DNA from: Lachnospiraceae bacterium
Lineage (GTDB): Bacteria; Bacillota; Clostridia; Lachnospirales; Lachnospiraceae
Assembly (NCBI GenBank): GCA_029062895.1
Contig: JAIDPF010000042.1
Location: 1 to 54,968, forward strand
Direction of reading: 5' to 3'
DNA length: 54,968 bases
The stretch's first letter is position 1, and each line of letters opens with the position of its first letter. Below are positions 17,452 to 27,161 of this stretch, piece by piece. The translations under genes were made by a program, and so were the position numbers. Under the pieces are notes generated by a model. It was given only the letters and a program-made list of their open reading frames with translations. It searched no databases and had not been told where the DNA came from.

Positions 17452-17478
17452 AGAGCCGGAAACTTCCGGCTCTTTTTG
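17452..17478 (+). terminator. Terminator after the lipoprotein pair
   Basis: AGAGCCGG-AAACTT-CCGGCTCT is followed by TTTTGCTT: a strong GC stem, short loop and T-rich tail, 26 bases past the stop codon. Confidence 0.9.
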
Positions 17479-17529
17479 CTTGATGAAAAACGCGTTCTTC
17501 TGTCTGCAAAATTCCTGTTTTCTGCCGAG

Positions 17530-18807
17530 TTATGAAGGCTCGGAAATTCGTGATACTCCGACAAAGATCTGGGAGATCTTATACCATGTCGGAAAATCAA
17601 CGACGCCGGTCTGGGGCAGCCCGAATACCTTCTGAAAAACCTTGACCGCTTCTTCCGTCCCCGGTCCATAGATGCCGTCCACAGTGACTTTGGGGATCAA
17701 TGGATAATTCTGCGCGATGCGGTTCAATTGTTCCTGCATCTGCCGTACCTTGTCGCTGCGGGAGCCACGCGAAAGATTGCTTCCCGGCCATGAAGAAGGG
17801 ACGCCGCTGACATAATCGGTAGAGTTGATATATACGTTGTTGCCATAGTAATACCGAAGGATTTCGATCGCCGTATAGCCCTCATCTCCAAGATATTTGG
17901 AACCCCATTGGGAAAGCCCCGAACAGGTGACGGTAGTGCCGTTACAGTAAGAGGTAAACAGAGGCTGGCGGATACCGGGTCTGGAGACATAATTATTAAA
18001 GATGTTGTCAACGATCTGGCTGATATTTTCGTAAATATTGCGACCATACATAAATTTCTGGTCATAGGCGGTAGAGGATGTGATCGTAAAATTATATCCC
18101 TGATTGCGGTACCATTCCGTGTATACCCTGTTTAATGTAAAACTCATGATTGCCAGTACATTGGCATAGATCGTATTTTCTGGCCAGGTTGCGTAGATCT
18201 CGCTGGAAGCCACATTTTTGATATAATCAGTTTATCTGATATAATAATTTGGAGCGGAGGAGTTGGAGGGTACGCCATCGTGTACCACAACGTATTCTGG
18301 AAGGACAACCCTGCTAAGTACGATCTCTCCGCTTTCGTCCATGGGTTTTACTTCATCCTCCGGAATCTTTGGCGGGTAATCCCCATAGAGTGTATGATCC
18401 GGGATATTGATATCTTCCTGTGGCTCATTGGACGTTATAAACGGGTTCATTGATACCGGCTGAACGGCTGTAACATCCGGCAGGATCTGCGCTCCTTCAA
18501 TGAAGACCGGTTCATAGTTAGGCGCCGAGATTTCGAAATTATAGTCTGTATAAGGTCTGGGTTCGTCCGGCTGTTCGCTGTATTCTAGTGGGGGAGCGGG
18601 AAGCTCGATCCGCTCGGTTTCCCCCAGATCATTGGTTGTTATCTGCTCGATCTGCCTTGTGGGATCCGAAGAAGAATAAATATTGATCGTCGCGTTTTCA
18701 ATTGGAATCAGTGCCTGAGTGGAGGTGATGTTAAAGACCAATCCTCCTTTAGAGGTATTGTCATTTGGATTACTGCTGATGGTTCCACTGTCCATAGTGT
18801 GCCTCAA
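17530..18807 (-). pseudogene. SpoIID-like/peptidoglycan-binding protein split by one in-frame stop
   Basis: One continuous minus-strand frame is interrupted by a single TAA at 18232-18234. The upstream half (191 residues) holds a beta-rich carboxypeptidase-regulatory-like region (GGLVFNITSTQALIPIENATINIY) and ends SAPNYYIR. The downstream half continues in the same frame as TDYIKNVASSEIYATWP and shows the SpoIID/LytB-type region (GTTVTCSGLSQWGSKYLGDEGYTAIEILRYYYG). A C-terminal peptidoglycan-binding domain follows (SDKVRQMQEQLNRIAQNYPLIPKVTVDGIYGPGTEEAVKVFQ; segments abbreviated). The two halves make one typical wall-associated protein. The stop removes the presumed catalytic part unless it is read through or translation restarts at GTG 18213. 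It could also be a base-call error. Confidence 0.75.
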
Positions 18808-18972
18808 TGAAATAATTCGTTATTTTATCATATGGTCTTTCATAGAAAAATGTGAATTGGTTCAAAACAATCTGTTCAGACTTTTTTTCATGGTTTTTTT
18901 ATGTTATTAGCCTTGATTTTTCCAGAAAAAGGTGCTACATTTAAAATATAAAAATCTATCAAAGGAGTGATG

Positions 18973-19731
18973 ATGATGGCAGGTATTAATAATTTAAACG
19001 GAATGTCCAACCTGTTTTCCTCTATGACAGGGACGTCGGGAACAACAAACAGCTGGCAGAATAATACCTTATCCGGTTTATTTGGTGGTAACAATTCCAA
19101 TACATCTTCTGGAATGTTCGGTATTGATTTCAGCAGCTACTCGTCTATTAAGAGCGGAAGCTACTACAAGTTACTTAAGAAATATTATAGCTCGAATGCA
19201 TCCGTTGACAGCAATTCTGAGGATGTAAAGAAATATCAGGCGAAGGTAGATCGGATGGCAGATGCTTCTGCTGACCTTTCTTATTCCTTAAATGAGTTGA
19301 TGCATTCTGATTTTTCGACTGAGAAAAGGGATGATCTGTTAAAGGATGTTGAGAAATTTATAGAGGATTATAACAATACGGTAAGCAAAGCCGGTGATTC
19401 TGATTCCAAATCGGTTCTGCTGAAAGCAAAGTGGATGACGAACATGACCAAGGAGTATTCCAATGTCCTTTCCGAAATTGGTATTTCTGTAGGTTCGGAT
19501 AATAAGCTGAAGCTGGATACGAAAGCATTTAATGAAGCAGACAGCGACACTTTGAAGGGTGTATTTGGAACAAGCCCCAATTCCTATGCGAATAAGGTGC
19601 TGTACAAGGCAGAGCAGCTTTACTCTCTTTCTAAAACATATGGTTCTTCAGCTACAGCATATACAAGCGCGGGAACCTATAAAAAGGATAAAGCAACTAC
19701 AACAGCCAATGTTGTTGATGAACTTCTGTAA
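18973..19731 (+). CDS. Hypothetical protein, flagellar-cap-like helical protein
   Basis: About 252 residues. The start is one of four consecutive GTG/ATG codons after AAAGGAG. I chose ATG 18973; 18976 is also possible. The N-terminal 65 residues are rich in Ser, Asn, Gly and Met (GTSGTTNSWQNNTLSGLFGG). The rest is helical with Asn/Ser/Asp/Lys-rich heptads (KFIEDYNNTVSKAGDSDS, NMTKEYSNVLSEIGISVGSDNKLKLDTKAF). This last segment resembles the C-terminal region of FliD-type flagellar cap proteins (LxxIGI...G.L.LD..kf). No other flagellar gene is in the window and there is no signal peptide. The gene is monocistronic with its own terminator. Function uncertain. Confidence 0.7.
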   Translation: MMAGINNLNGMSNLFSSMTGTSGTTNSWQNNTLSGLFGGNNSNTSSGMFGIDFSSYSSIKSGSYYKLLKKYYSSNASVDSNSEDVKKYQAKVDRMADASADLSYSLNELMHSDFSTEKRDDLLKDVEKFIEDYNNTVSKAGDSDSKSVLLKAKWMTNMTKEYSNVLSEIGISVGSDNKLKLDTKAFNEADSDTLKGVFGTSPNSYANKVLYKAEQLYSLSKTYGSSATAYTSAGTYKKDKATTTANVVDELL

Positions 19732-19758
19732 ATAAGATCTTAGGCAAAGTATTATAAC

Positions 19759-19799
19759 AGACACATGGAATCGTGAACGGTTTCATGTGTCTTATTTTG
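19759..19799 (+). terminator. Terminator after the FliD-like gene
   Basis: AGACACATGGAA (19759-19770) pairs with TTTCATGTGTCT (19781-19792), with a G-T pair and a 10-base loop. It is followed by TATTTTGT. Confidence 0.8.
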
Positions 19800-19850
19800 T
19801 GTACAGGCAGCATGCCGCTGACCAATGAATGGGAAAGATAAAAATATTAA

Positions 19851-19879
19851 TTGTGAAACGAAAAGAAAGATGATATACT
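19851..19879 (+). promoter_or_regulatory. Promoter of the four-gene Hsp70-like operon
   Basis: TTGTGA (19851-19856) and TATACT (19874-19879) are separated by exactly 17 bases, 60 bases upstream of the first gene. No other promoter-like sequence is seen up to 26.96 kb, so the four genes are probably one transcript. Confidence 0.65.
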
Positions 19880-19938
19880 AAATTGGGGGTACATGAGAAA
19901 AATCTTCGGAAAGTTACACGGAAAAAGAGGTGAATGCG

Positions 19939-22900
19939 GTGAAAAAGATCATTGATGCCATGCTGGCGGAGGATTACAGCTTCGGACATAAAAAAAGCCC
20001 GCTGTCTTTTTCGTGTACTTCTTTGGAATATGGAGTGGCTTTCGGCAAGACTGTAAGGGGTTCCTTTACCATCTTTGCGGATGAAAAACTGAAACCGGAG
20101 GGATATGTGTATGCGTCGGATCTTCGGATGCTGGTGTCCCGCAATCAGTTTGGTGGTCTGGAGATGGAGATTTATTTTCAGTTTGACGCGCATGGACTGG
20201 AGGAAGGCAGCGTCTGTGAAGGTGTTTTTGCCATTGTGTCTAATCTCGGAGAGTATGAACTGCCCTATCGCATAACGGTAGAAAGAAATCTTCCGGATAC
20301 TTCCATGGGAGTAATCAGGAATCTGTTTCATTATGCTAATCTTGCAAAAGAGAACTGGCAGGAGGCAGTGAAACTTTTCTATTCTCCCGGATTTATCAAT
20401 ATATTAAACGGCAGTGAACGGCAGTACCGCTCCATATACCGCGGGATGTCGGTCAGCCGGGATAACGAACAGAATGTTGAGAACTTTCTGATGGTGGTGA
20501 AGAAGAAGATTTCACCTGTATATCAGACGGATATTACGAAGATAGAAATCAATGCGCCTGCGGAAACTGTGATGCAGACGATCAGCATTGTCAGGGACGG
20601 CTGGGGTTATACCAGGCTGCGTCTTTGCGTGGAAGGTGATTTCCTCTCTCTGGAAAAGGAACAGGTGTTAGAAGAGGACTTTTTGGGAAATGTATACTGT
20701 ATGAATTATTACATTCATGCGGACTGCCTTCATTATGGTAAAAATGAAGGGGCGCTGGTGATCAAAGACGTCTATGGAAACATCCGGATTCCTGTGGTGA
20801 TCTGGCGAAATGGGATGGAACGGATGGAGGAGGAAAAGATCGAGCGGAGACAACTGGCACATCTGATGCATCTTTATATGGATTATAGAACTGGCAGGAT
20901 CACAAAATATGAGTGGGGCAAGGAATGTCATGCCATCGTGAACCGCATTGTATCCAAGGATGCCAATCATCTGGTGAGCAGATTGTATCAGCTTCAGCTT
21001 CTTCTGGCAGAGAAAAGATATACGGAAGCTGACAGGATTCTGGAGCGTGTCGGAATATTAATCAATGAGAACGATGTTCTTCCGGAGGTTGAGGGATACT
21101 ATTATTATATGAAATCTCTTCGTTCAAAAGATGAGGATCTGCTGCGCGAACTGGCGGAAAAGACGGAGTATCTTTATGTGCGCAATACGCACAATTGGCG
21201 TCTGGCATGGCTGCTGATCTACATGAAGGAAGAATATGCATCCAATGACCGAAAAAAATGGGAACTTTTAAAACAGCAGTATGATTATGGTAATGCCAGC
21301 CCGATCCTGTTTCTGGAGGCGCTGCATGCATTGCTTCGGATGCCAGCGTTGATGTCCGAATTGGGAGATTTTGAACTGGCATTTATTACATTCGCGATCA
21401 GGCAGAATACTCTGACCAGAGAGATCCGCAACCGTTTTGTGTTTCTGGCGGGCAAAACAAAGACATTTTCGGAAGAATTGTATTGCCTGTTATGCAGATG
21501 TTATGAACTGGAGAATAAAAATGAGACTCTTCAGGAGATTTGCGCGCTGCTGATCAAGGGTAATAAGATGGGACAGGAATATTTTAAATGGTACGCGCTT
21601 GCGGTGGATCAGGAACTTCGTCTGACCAGATTATATGAATATTATATCATGTCCATCGATCTTGCGTATGAAGGCCGCCTGCCCAAGATGATTGTGATGT
21701 ATTTTGCGTACCGATCCAATCTGGACTATGAAAGAAACGCGTTTTTATATGCCAATATCATGAAATACCGACAGGCATATCATGATATTTATCAGGATTA
21801 CTATCCCGCGATTATGACATTTGTCAGAGAACAATTGTTAAAGGGACGCATCAATGCTAATCTGGCATATCTTTATCAGCAGACACAGAATATAATCAAA
21901 GAGGATCCCGCATTGATCACGGCATATCTAAAGCTGCTGTTTATGGCGCAGGTCGATGTGGAAATGGATGGTATCAAATATGTGGTGATTGTAAATGAAC
22001 ATCTGAAAGAGGAGATGAGGTATCCAGTCTGTCAGAAAAGAGCGATCGTGCCTATGATTGGTACGGAAAGCACGCTCCTTTTAGAGGATGAGGATGGCAA
22101 CCGTTTTGTGGATCGCAGATTCTTTCATGATAAACTGATGCTGACGAAGCCTGCCGATCTGGAGGAACTGATGGAACAGGCGGAGCTTTCCTTAGATCTT
22201 GCGCTGTATCGGGCAGAAGAATCGGGGGAGAGTGTCTTTGCGGATGAGCGCAATGAAAAGTTTTTATATTGGCTTTCTGGGGAAGAAGCTCTCACGGAAG
22301 AATACAGGATCAAAATCATGGTAAAGCTTGCAGAATACTATTTTGAAAAAGATATGCTGATTCCGCTGGATGATCTGCTGTTTCGTTTTGATCCCCTTGC
22401 TTTAAGTGGAGAACAGAGGGAGATCTGTATACATATCATGGTTGCGAGAGGCCTTTATGATAAGGCATTGGAGTGGGTTCGGAACTGCGGGATAGAATCT
22501 TCGGGAGATAAGACGCTGCTACGTCTGTGCGACAGGATCCTGATGAGGACGGATTTTGAATACGAACCGGAACTTCTTAAAATCTGCGACGGTATCTTCT
22601 GTCGGGGAGTCTATGATGAGACGACGTTGCAGTATCTGCTTCTGTATAAGGAAGGGCTGATGACGGAACTGAAGACTTTGTGGCGGGCGGCGGATTCTTT
22701 TGAAATGGATGTTCATAAATTTTTGGAGAACATGCTGGTACAGATGCTTTATTCGGATACTTATGTGGATGAAGCGGAAAATATATTTTTAGAATATATT
22801 ACACAGGCTACAGTGACGGATATTGAGAAGGCATTTTTAGCAAAATTATCTTATGATTATTTTGTGAGTGATAAACCGTTAAGCAAAAAGCTGATCGAGC

Positions 22901-23514
22901 GGACTGGATATCTGCAGCAGTTGGGAGAGGTACTGCCTGTGGTGTGCAGGCTGGCTTATCTGAAAAAGAATATGGATAAGGCTGAGCAGGGGATATTATC
23001 TGAACAGGATCGGGAATATGCCGTACAATTTATCGAACAACTTTGGAAAAAGCAGATATTTTTCCCGATGTTTCTGTGTTACCGAAGATGGATCTCTAAA
23101 TTGGATCTGATGGATGACCGATGCTATATTGAATACCGGGGAAAAGAAGACAGCAGGGTTGTGATCCATTACGCCATCGAACGGGAAGACAGACAGGAGA
23201 AAGAATATCGGAAGGAAGAAATGATCCATATGTATGGTGGGATCTATGTAAAGTCCTTTGTTATCTTTTATGGCGAGAGGATCCGCTATTATATCACTGA
23301 GGAGGACGGGCGGCAGGAGAAACTGACGCAGTCGAGTTCCCTTCAGAGGGAGGCGATGACCGGTGTATCACAGGATAACAGATTCCAGCTGGTGAACCAT
23401 ATGATCATCAGTCATGATATGCGGGATGATAAGACATACGGCAAACTGGTCGAGGAGTATGCCTTTAAAGATTATCGGGTAAAACGTTTGTTTATGCCGG
23501 ATTTAAATTATTAG
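19939..23514 (+). CDS. DUF5717-like giant solenoid protein
   Basis: About 1191 residues, cytosolic, with no signal peptide or membrane segment. The GTG at 19939 has AGAGG at good spacing; a GTG 9 bases upstream is also in frame. The N-terminal 300 residues are beta-rich and contain a duplicated strand pattern (VRGSFTIFADEKLKPEGYVYA and later KIEINAPAETVMQTISIVRDG), like Ig/coatomer-type modules. From about 310 to 950 the protein is helical and repetitive (RLYQLQLLLAEKRYTEADRIL, FEDAF-like TPR/solenoid helices). A C-terminal globular region ends near LMDDRCYIEYRGKEDSRVVIHY. The pattern fits the DUF5717 family of Clostridia. It heads a tight operon with an Hsp70-like gene. Function is not known. 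Confidence 0.75.
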   Translation: MKKIIDAMLAEDYSFGHKKSPLSFSCTSLEYGVAFGKTVRGSFTIFADEKLKPEGYVYASDLRMLVSRNQFGGLEMEIYFQFDAHGLEEGSVCEGVFAIVSNLGEYELPYRITVERNLPDTSMGVIRNLFHYANLAKENWQEAVKLFYSPGFINILNGSERQYRSIYRGMSVSRDNEQNVENFLMVVKKKISPVYQTDITKIEINAPAETVMQTISIVRDGWGYTRLRLCVEGDFLSLEKEQVLEEDFLGNVYCMNYYIHADCLHYGKNEGALVIKDVYGNIRIPVVIWRNGMERMEEEKIERRQLAHLMHLYMDYRTGRITKYEWGKECHAIVNRIVSKDANHLVSRLYQLQLLLAEKRYTEADRILERVGILINENDVLPEVEGYYYYMKSLRSKDEDLLRELAEKTEYLYVRNTHNWRLAWLLIYMKEEYASNDRKKWELLKQQYDYGNASPILFLEALHALLRMPALMSELGDFELAFITFAIRQNTLTREIRNRFVFLAGKTKTFSEELYCLLCRCYELENKNETLQEICALLIKGNKMGQEYFKWYALAVDQELRLTRLYEYYIMSIDLAYEGRLPKMIVMYFAYRSNLDYERNAFLYANIMKYRQAYHDIYQDYYPAIMTFVREQLLKGRINANLAYLYQQTQNIIKEDPALITAYLKLLFMAQVDVEMDGIKYVVIVNEHLKEEMRYPVCQKRAIVPMIGTESTLLLEDEDGNRFVDRRFFHDKLMLTKPADLEELMEQAELSLDLALYRAEESGESVFADERNEKFLYWLSGEEALTEEYRIKIMVKLAEYYFEKDMLIPLDDLLFRFDPLALSGEQREICIHIMVARGLYDKALEWVRNCGIESSGDKTLLRLCDRILMRTDFEYEPELLKICDGIFCRGVYDETTLQYLLLYKEGLMTELKTLWRAADSFEMDVHKFLENMLVQMLYSDTYVDEAENIFLEYITQATVTDIEKAFLAKLSYDYFVSDKPLSKKLIERTGYLQQLGEVLPVVCRLAYLKKNMDKAEQGILSEQDREYAVQFIEQLWKKQIFFPMFLCYRRWISKLDLMDDRCYIEYRGKEDSRVVIHYAIEREDRQEKEYRKEEMIHMYGGIYVKSFVIFYGERIRYYITEEDGRQEKLTQSSSLQREAMTGVSQDNRFQLVNHMIISHDMRDDKTYGKLVEEYAFKDYRVKRLFMPDLNY

Positions 23515-23540
23515 ATAACGGAAAGAAAGGAAACAGTGCT

Positions 23541-24854
23541 TTGATCGGGGAGAAAAAGGGAGCCATCGAAAAGATTGCCAAGGATAAAGCGGTGGTCGGC
23601 ATAGACCTGACGGAGGACTTTGCGCAGGTCTGCTATTGGACACCGGAACAGGATGAACCGGTGACGATGAGCGCGGCCGGCGGGCCAGAGAAGCTGTGCA
23701 TCCCCACGGCTTTAGCGAAAAAATATGGTGAGCATATATGGACCTTTGGAGAAGAAGCTTTCCGGACAGAACGGGAAAATGAAGGATTTTTATTTACTTC
23801 TCTGATCGCGAAGGCAAAGGCGGGTACGTTGATTGAGGTGGAGACGAGGGATTATGATCCAGTGGATCTCTTGGCGCTGTTTGTTAAGAAGTGTCTTTCC
23901 ATGCTTGCGCTGGCGGCGCCTATGGAGAAGGTGGTGTCGATCGTGATTACAGTGGAAGATCCGGATACGAGGATGATACAGGTGTTGAATCAGGTGGTGT
24001 CGATCCTTAGGATCAAACCGGAAAAGGTGTTTTTTCAGAGCCATTCGGAAAGCGCGTATCATTATATCCTGCAGCAGTCCAGAGATCTATGGACCCGTGA
24101 TGTACTGATTTTGGAGATTCTGAAGGATCAGTTGAGGCTCCTTCGTTTTAAAAGAAATCCGCACACGAGCCCGATGGTCGTATTGGTGGATGAAAAGAGT
24201 TATGACGGATTTGGAAGCGGGGATTATCCGGAGGGCAGCGCAGCGCAGGAATTGGAATATAAGAAGAAGGATCAGACACTGTTGAAATATCTGGTAGAAC
24301 AGTGCAATGAAAATTATGTTTCCGCTGTCTATCTTTTAGGGGAAGGCTTTAGTGAAGATTGGTGTAAGGAATCTTTGAAATATATGTGCACGAACAGAAG
24401 GGTATTTCAGGGCAATAATCTGTTCAGTAAGGGCGCCTGTTATGGCGCAAGAGAGAAACTTATCGTATCCGAGGTGGAAGAAAAGCATGTATTCTTAGGA
24501 AAGGACAAGCTGAAGTCCAATCTGGGTATGCGTGTGATGCGCGAAGGAGAGGATTCTTATATGGCGCTTCTGGATGCAGGTAAGAACTGGTATGAGGTTT
24601 CCAAAGAGTGCGATCTGATTCTGGACAGAGAGGATACGATACAGATGCAGGTTACGCCTGTGGATGGCAAGAAGGTTAGAGAACTGCAATTTTATCTGGA
24701 GGGATGTCCTGTCCGACCTCCGAGGGCTACCAGAATTCATATGGAAGTCAGGATGTTGTCAGAAAGCAGACTGTATGTTAAAGTGACGGATTTGGGATTT
24801 GGGGAATTTTATCCGGCCAGCGGCATGGAGTGGGTAAGCGAGATAGACTTGTAA
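23541..24854 (+). CDS. Hsp70/actin-fold protein (DUF5716-like)
   Basis: A 437-residue protein starting at TTG 23541, 26 bases after the solenoid gene; GAAAGAAAGG is the likely ribosome site. The N-terminus has a phosphate-1-like actin/Hsp70 motif, VVGIDLTEDFAQVCYW (about residues 18-33). It is followed by CIPTALAKKYGEHIWTFGEEA (abbreviated), which mirrors the Hsp70 pattern of IPS/T...W.fGeeA. A later VSIVITVEDPDTRMIQVL segment sits where Hsp70 has its VITVPA helix region. The phosphate-2 GGGT loop is not conserved (LILEILKDQLRLLRF), so ATP hydrolysis is uncertain. The C-terminus is beta-rich. The family name DUF5716 is my best recollection. It probably works with its operon partners. Confidence 0.72.
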   Translation: MIGEKKGAIEKIAKDKAVVGIDLTEDFAQVCYWTPEQDEPVTMSAAGGPEKLCIPTALAKKYGEHIWTFGEEAFRTERENEGFLFTSLIAKAKAGTLIEVETRDYDPVDLLALFVKKCLSMLALAAPMEKVVSIVITVEDPDTRMIQVLNQVVSILRIKPEKVFFQSHSESAYHYILQQSRDLWTRDVLILEILKDQLRLLRFKRNPHTSPMVVLVDEKSYDGFGSGDYPEGSAAQELEYKKKDQTLLKYLVEQCNENYVSAVYLLGEGFSEDWCKESLKYMCTNRRVFQGNNLFSKGACYGAREKLIVSEVEEKHVFLGKDKLKSNLGMRVMREGEDSYMALLDAGKNWYEVSKECDLILDREDTIQMQVTPVDGKKVRELQFYLEGCPVRPPRATRIHMEVRMLSESRLYVKVTDLGFGEFYPASGMEWVSEIDL

Positions 24855-24875
24855 TAGAAAGGCAAGAGGAGAAAC

Positions 24876-25712
24876 GTGGGAAGGATATACCAATGTGTAG
24901 GGCATTATGCCGAAACCGCATATACGATTAAAAGAACATGGATCCATATCTACTGTGTGGAGGAACTGTGCTATTATATCTGCAATAATGCGTATCTTCT
25001 GGAGGAAGATTTTATCAATCAGGATATGCTTCTGTGGCTGGACTCTGAGTGTATGCTGTCGTCACTTGCCAAGACGCTTCGGGCGCAGATCAGGCAGGGA
25101 GTCAGGCTAGAAGATCAGGTCAGGCTTTTATTGGAAACGGTGCATTACTGCCCGGCGGAGGAGATTGATGCCATCGTCGGGATGATTGCGGCCAACTACA
25201 GCATGAATTCTTTGCAGAAAAATAAGATACGTGCCGATTATTTTCTGAAGAATGAACGGTATGCTTTGGCGCTGCAGGCTTACGAAGAACTGACGGAGGA
25301 GCTGGCGAAAGTGAAGGATGATAAACTTATCGCTTCCGTTTATTATAATATGGGCGTTATCTATGCCCATCTGTTCCTGTTCGGACAGGCTGGAGAATAT
25401 TTTAAGATGGCTTATGAAAAGCAGGAAAAGGAGGAGTATCAGGTGGCGTATCTGGCGATCCGGCGGATGGTTGGACCGGATGCGGGGTATCTGAAGCTGA
25501 TCGGCGAAAACGAAGAGTATTATCAGGCTTCCAGAGTTTTGGAGCATATGATGGATAAGGTTGACAAGGACTGGAAGATTTCAGATGAACATATGCGAAT
25601 CATGGAGATGCGGCGACTGCGTGAAACGGGTAATATGGAAAAGTATTCCAGACAGGTAGAGCAGATGAACAACGCCTGTAAAGAGTTATACAGAAATATG
25701 GTGATTGAATAA
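24876..25712 (+). CDS. TPR-like helical protein of the Hsp70-like operon
   Basis: A 278-residue protein beginning at GTG 24876, 6 bases after AAGAGGAGA. The first 50 residues (YCVEELCYYICNNAYLLEEDFINQ) form a conserved-looking Cys/Tyr-rich helical start. The rest is helical, with a TPR-like pair at about 130-190 (YFLKNERYALALQAYEELTEEL and IASVYYNMGVIYAHLFLFGQAGEYFKMAYE; segments shown in part). No membrane segment is seen. TPR proteins mediate protein contacts, and with an Hsp70-like neighbour a co-chaperone-type role is possible. That is inference. It is third in the operon and ends where the fourth gene begins. Confidence 0.7.
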   Translation: MGRIYQCVGHYAETAYTIKRTWIHIYCVEELCYYICNNAYLLEEDFINQDMLLWLDSECMLSSLAKTLRAQIRQGVRLEDQVRLLLETVHYCPAEEIDAIVGMIAANYSMNSLQKNKIRADYFLKNERYALALQAYEELTEELAKVKDDKLIASVYYNMGVIYAHLFLFGQAGEYFKMAYEKQEKEEYQVAYLAIRRMVGPDAGYLKLIGENEEYYQASRVLEHMMDKVDKDWKISDEHMRIMEMRRLRETGNMEKYSRQVEQMNNACKELYRNMVIE

Positions 25713-25746
25713 AATAAATTTTATGTATTACAAAGAGGTAAAATTT

Positions 25747-26958
25747 TTGGGATTCATTAAAAAGATTAAGGAAAAATGGAATAGCTGGTACTATCACGAT
25801 CTGGACGACGGAACAGAGGAGAATGAACAGGACTGGAACCCGGAAAAAGAAGAGGTTAATGTCGAACTTCCTAAGGAGGAACAGTTTTTCCTGGATTCTG
25901 ACCAGAGAACAGTGTTTGTTTTGGAATGTCTGGGGCAGATGGCAGAGGCGGAAAAACGCGGAGAGCAGTATCAGGATGAATATGAGGCGGTCACGGCTCT
26001 GCTGATGGATATGGAGGAGATTGACAGTCTTTCCGCGGATATCAAGGGCATGATCGTGGAGCAGGCGCAAAAGGTAGTTATGTTGGAGGATGAGAGACGC
26101 AAGCTTTATCCTAAGACAAGCCGGCTTTCGGAACAGGCGGTTAGGAGGTTGGAACGTCTGGAGGCGGAGATCCCTGACGGCATCAAAAAAATGCAGGAAG
26201 CCGAAGATTACCGGAGACTTATTAAGCAGGATCTTCGGAAGCTGAGCGCGGATAAAAAGAGTTGTATGTATCAGAAACATGAATACGCTTCTGCTCTGGT
26301 GAATACACGGGGGATCGCATTGATTTGTGTGGTTACGATGATCATGTGCATGATTTTTCTTTTGATTCTGCAGTTTGGTTTTGAGATGGACGTCCGTGTC
26401 GGCTACATTATTGCCGGGGGTGCAGGTGCCGTGGCGCTGACCTTTTTGTATCTGCGTCATATGGAAGCAGGGACGGAATCTAAGAAAGCGCAGAAGAAAT
26501 TAAATAAACTGATCGCTCTGCAGAATACGGTGAAGATCCGATATGTAAATAATACGAATCTTTTGTCGTATCTGTATATGAAATTTGGCGTGGAGGATTC
26601 GTCGGAGCTGGAGAAGCTGTGGGATGTTTTTGTGGAGGAAACGGGCGCCAGATTAAAAGATGAAAAACTCAGGGAAGATCTGGAGTATTATTATGAAAAA
26701 CTGGCAGCGACGCTGCGGCAGTACGGGATCAAGGATCCGGATATCTGGACGCATCAGTGTCAGGCGCTGATCGACCGCAGGGAGATGGTCGAAGTCAGAC
26801 ATGCCTTGATCGCCAGAAGGCAGAAGCTGCGGGAGCAGATCGAATACAATAAAAATATTGTGAAAAATTCAAAATTGAAGATTGAGAAAGTGAAGGAACG
26901 ATATCCGCAGTTTACAAAGGAGATCGACCAGTTAGTAAATCAGTATCGGCCGCAGTGA
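25747..26958 (+). CDS. Coiled-coil membrane protein of the Hsp70-like operon
   Basis: About 403 residues. TTG 25747 is chosen because AGAGG (25734-25738) lies 8 bases upstream; earlier in-frame codons (TTG 25705, ATG 25723) lack such a site. The N-terminal acidic cytosolic region is followed by a long coiled coil (about 90-175, ending QDLRKLSADKKSCMYQKHEY). Two transmembrane helices follow (about 180-202, GIALICVVTMIMCMIFLLIL, and 209-230, VGYIIAGGAGAVALTFLYL). A second long coiled coil runs to the C-terminus (LARRQKLREQIEYNKNIV). It looks like a membrane scaffold that could anchor the other three products. No enzyme motif is seen. Confidence 0.72.
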   Translation: MGFIKKIKEKWNSWYYHDLDDGTEENEQDWNPEKEEVNVELPKEEQFFLDSDQRTVFVLECLGQMAEAEKRGEQYQDEYEAVTALLMDMEEIDSLSADIKGMIVEQAQKVVMLEDERRKLYPKTSRLSEQAVRRLERLEAEIPDGIKKMQEAEDYRRLIKQDLRKLSADKKSCMYQKHEYASALVNTRGIALICVVTMIMCMIFLLILQFGFEMDVRVGYIIAGGAGAVALTFLYLRHMEAGTESKKAQKKLNKLIALQNTVKIRYVNNTNLLSYLYMKFGVEDSSELEKLWDVFVEETGARLKDEKLREDLEYYYEKLAATLRQYGIKDPDIWTHQCQALIDRREMVEVRHALIARRQKLREQIEYNKNIVKNSKLKIEKVKERYPQFTKEIDQLVNQYRPQ

Positions 26959-27033
26959 AAATCCGGAGGGGAAGAGTCTGCCCGTAAACCGCGGTTCTAA
27001 ACCGTCGTTGCAATAAAAGATCAGAAATCATGT

Positions 27034-27062
27034 TTGACATATAAGATAATAGAATATATACT
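27034..27062 (+). promoter_or_regulatory. Promoter of the purC operon
   Basis: A perfect TTGACA (27034-27039) and TATACT (27057-27062) are separated by 17 bases, 100 bases upstream of purC. The palindrome AACCGCGGTT lies about 40 bases upstream of the -35 and is a possible operator. I see no purine riboswitch aptamer in the leader. Confidence 0.75.
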
Positions 27063-27161
27063 TAGCAGGGGAATTGTTATTTATTGGAAGAGTAAATATA
27101 GAAGTCTGGGTATTATGATGGCTTTTAAAAAGATAAATTACAGAAAGGTAAGGAAACGGAC

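Noticed and set aside
25600-26460. Minus-strand 286-codon frame opposite the TPR and coiled-coil genes
   Set aside because: Low-complexity Leu/His/Phe composition typical of an antisense shadow; the plus-strand genes are better supported by ribosome sites and operon spacing.
26959-27161. Possible purine riboswitch upstream of purC
   Set aside because: No aptamer-like conserved core or three-way junction could be found; only a promoter and a short palindrome are visible.
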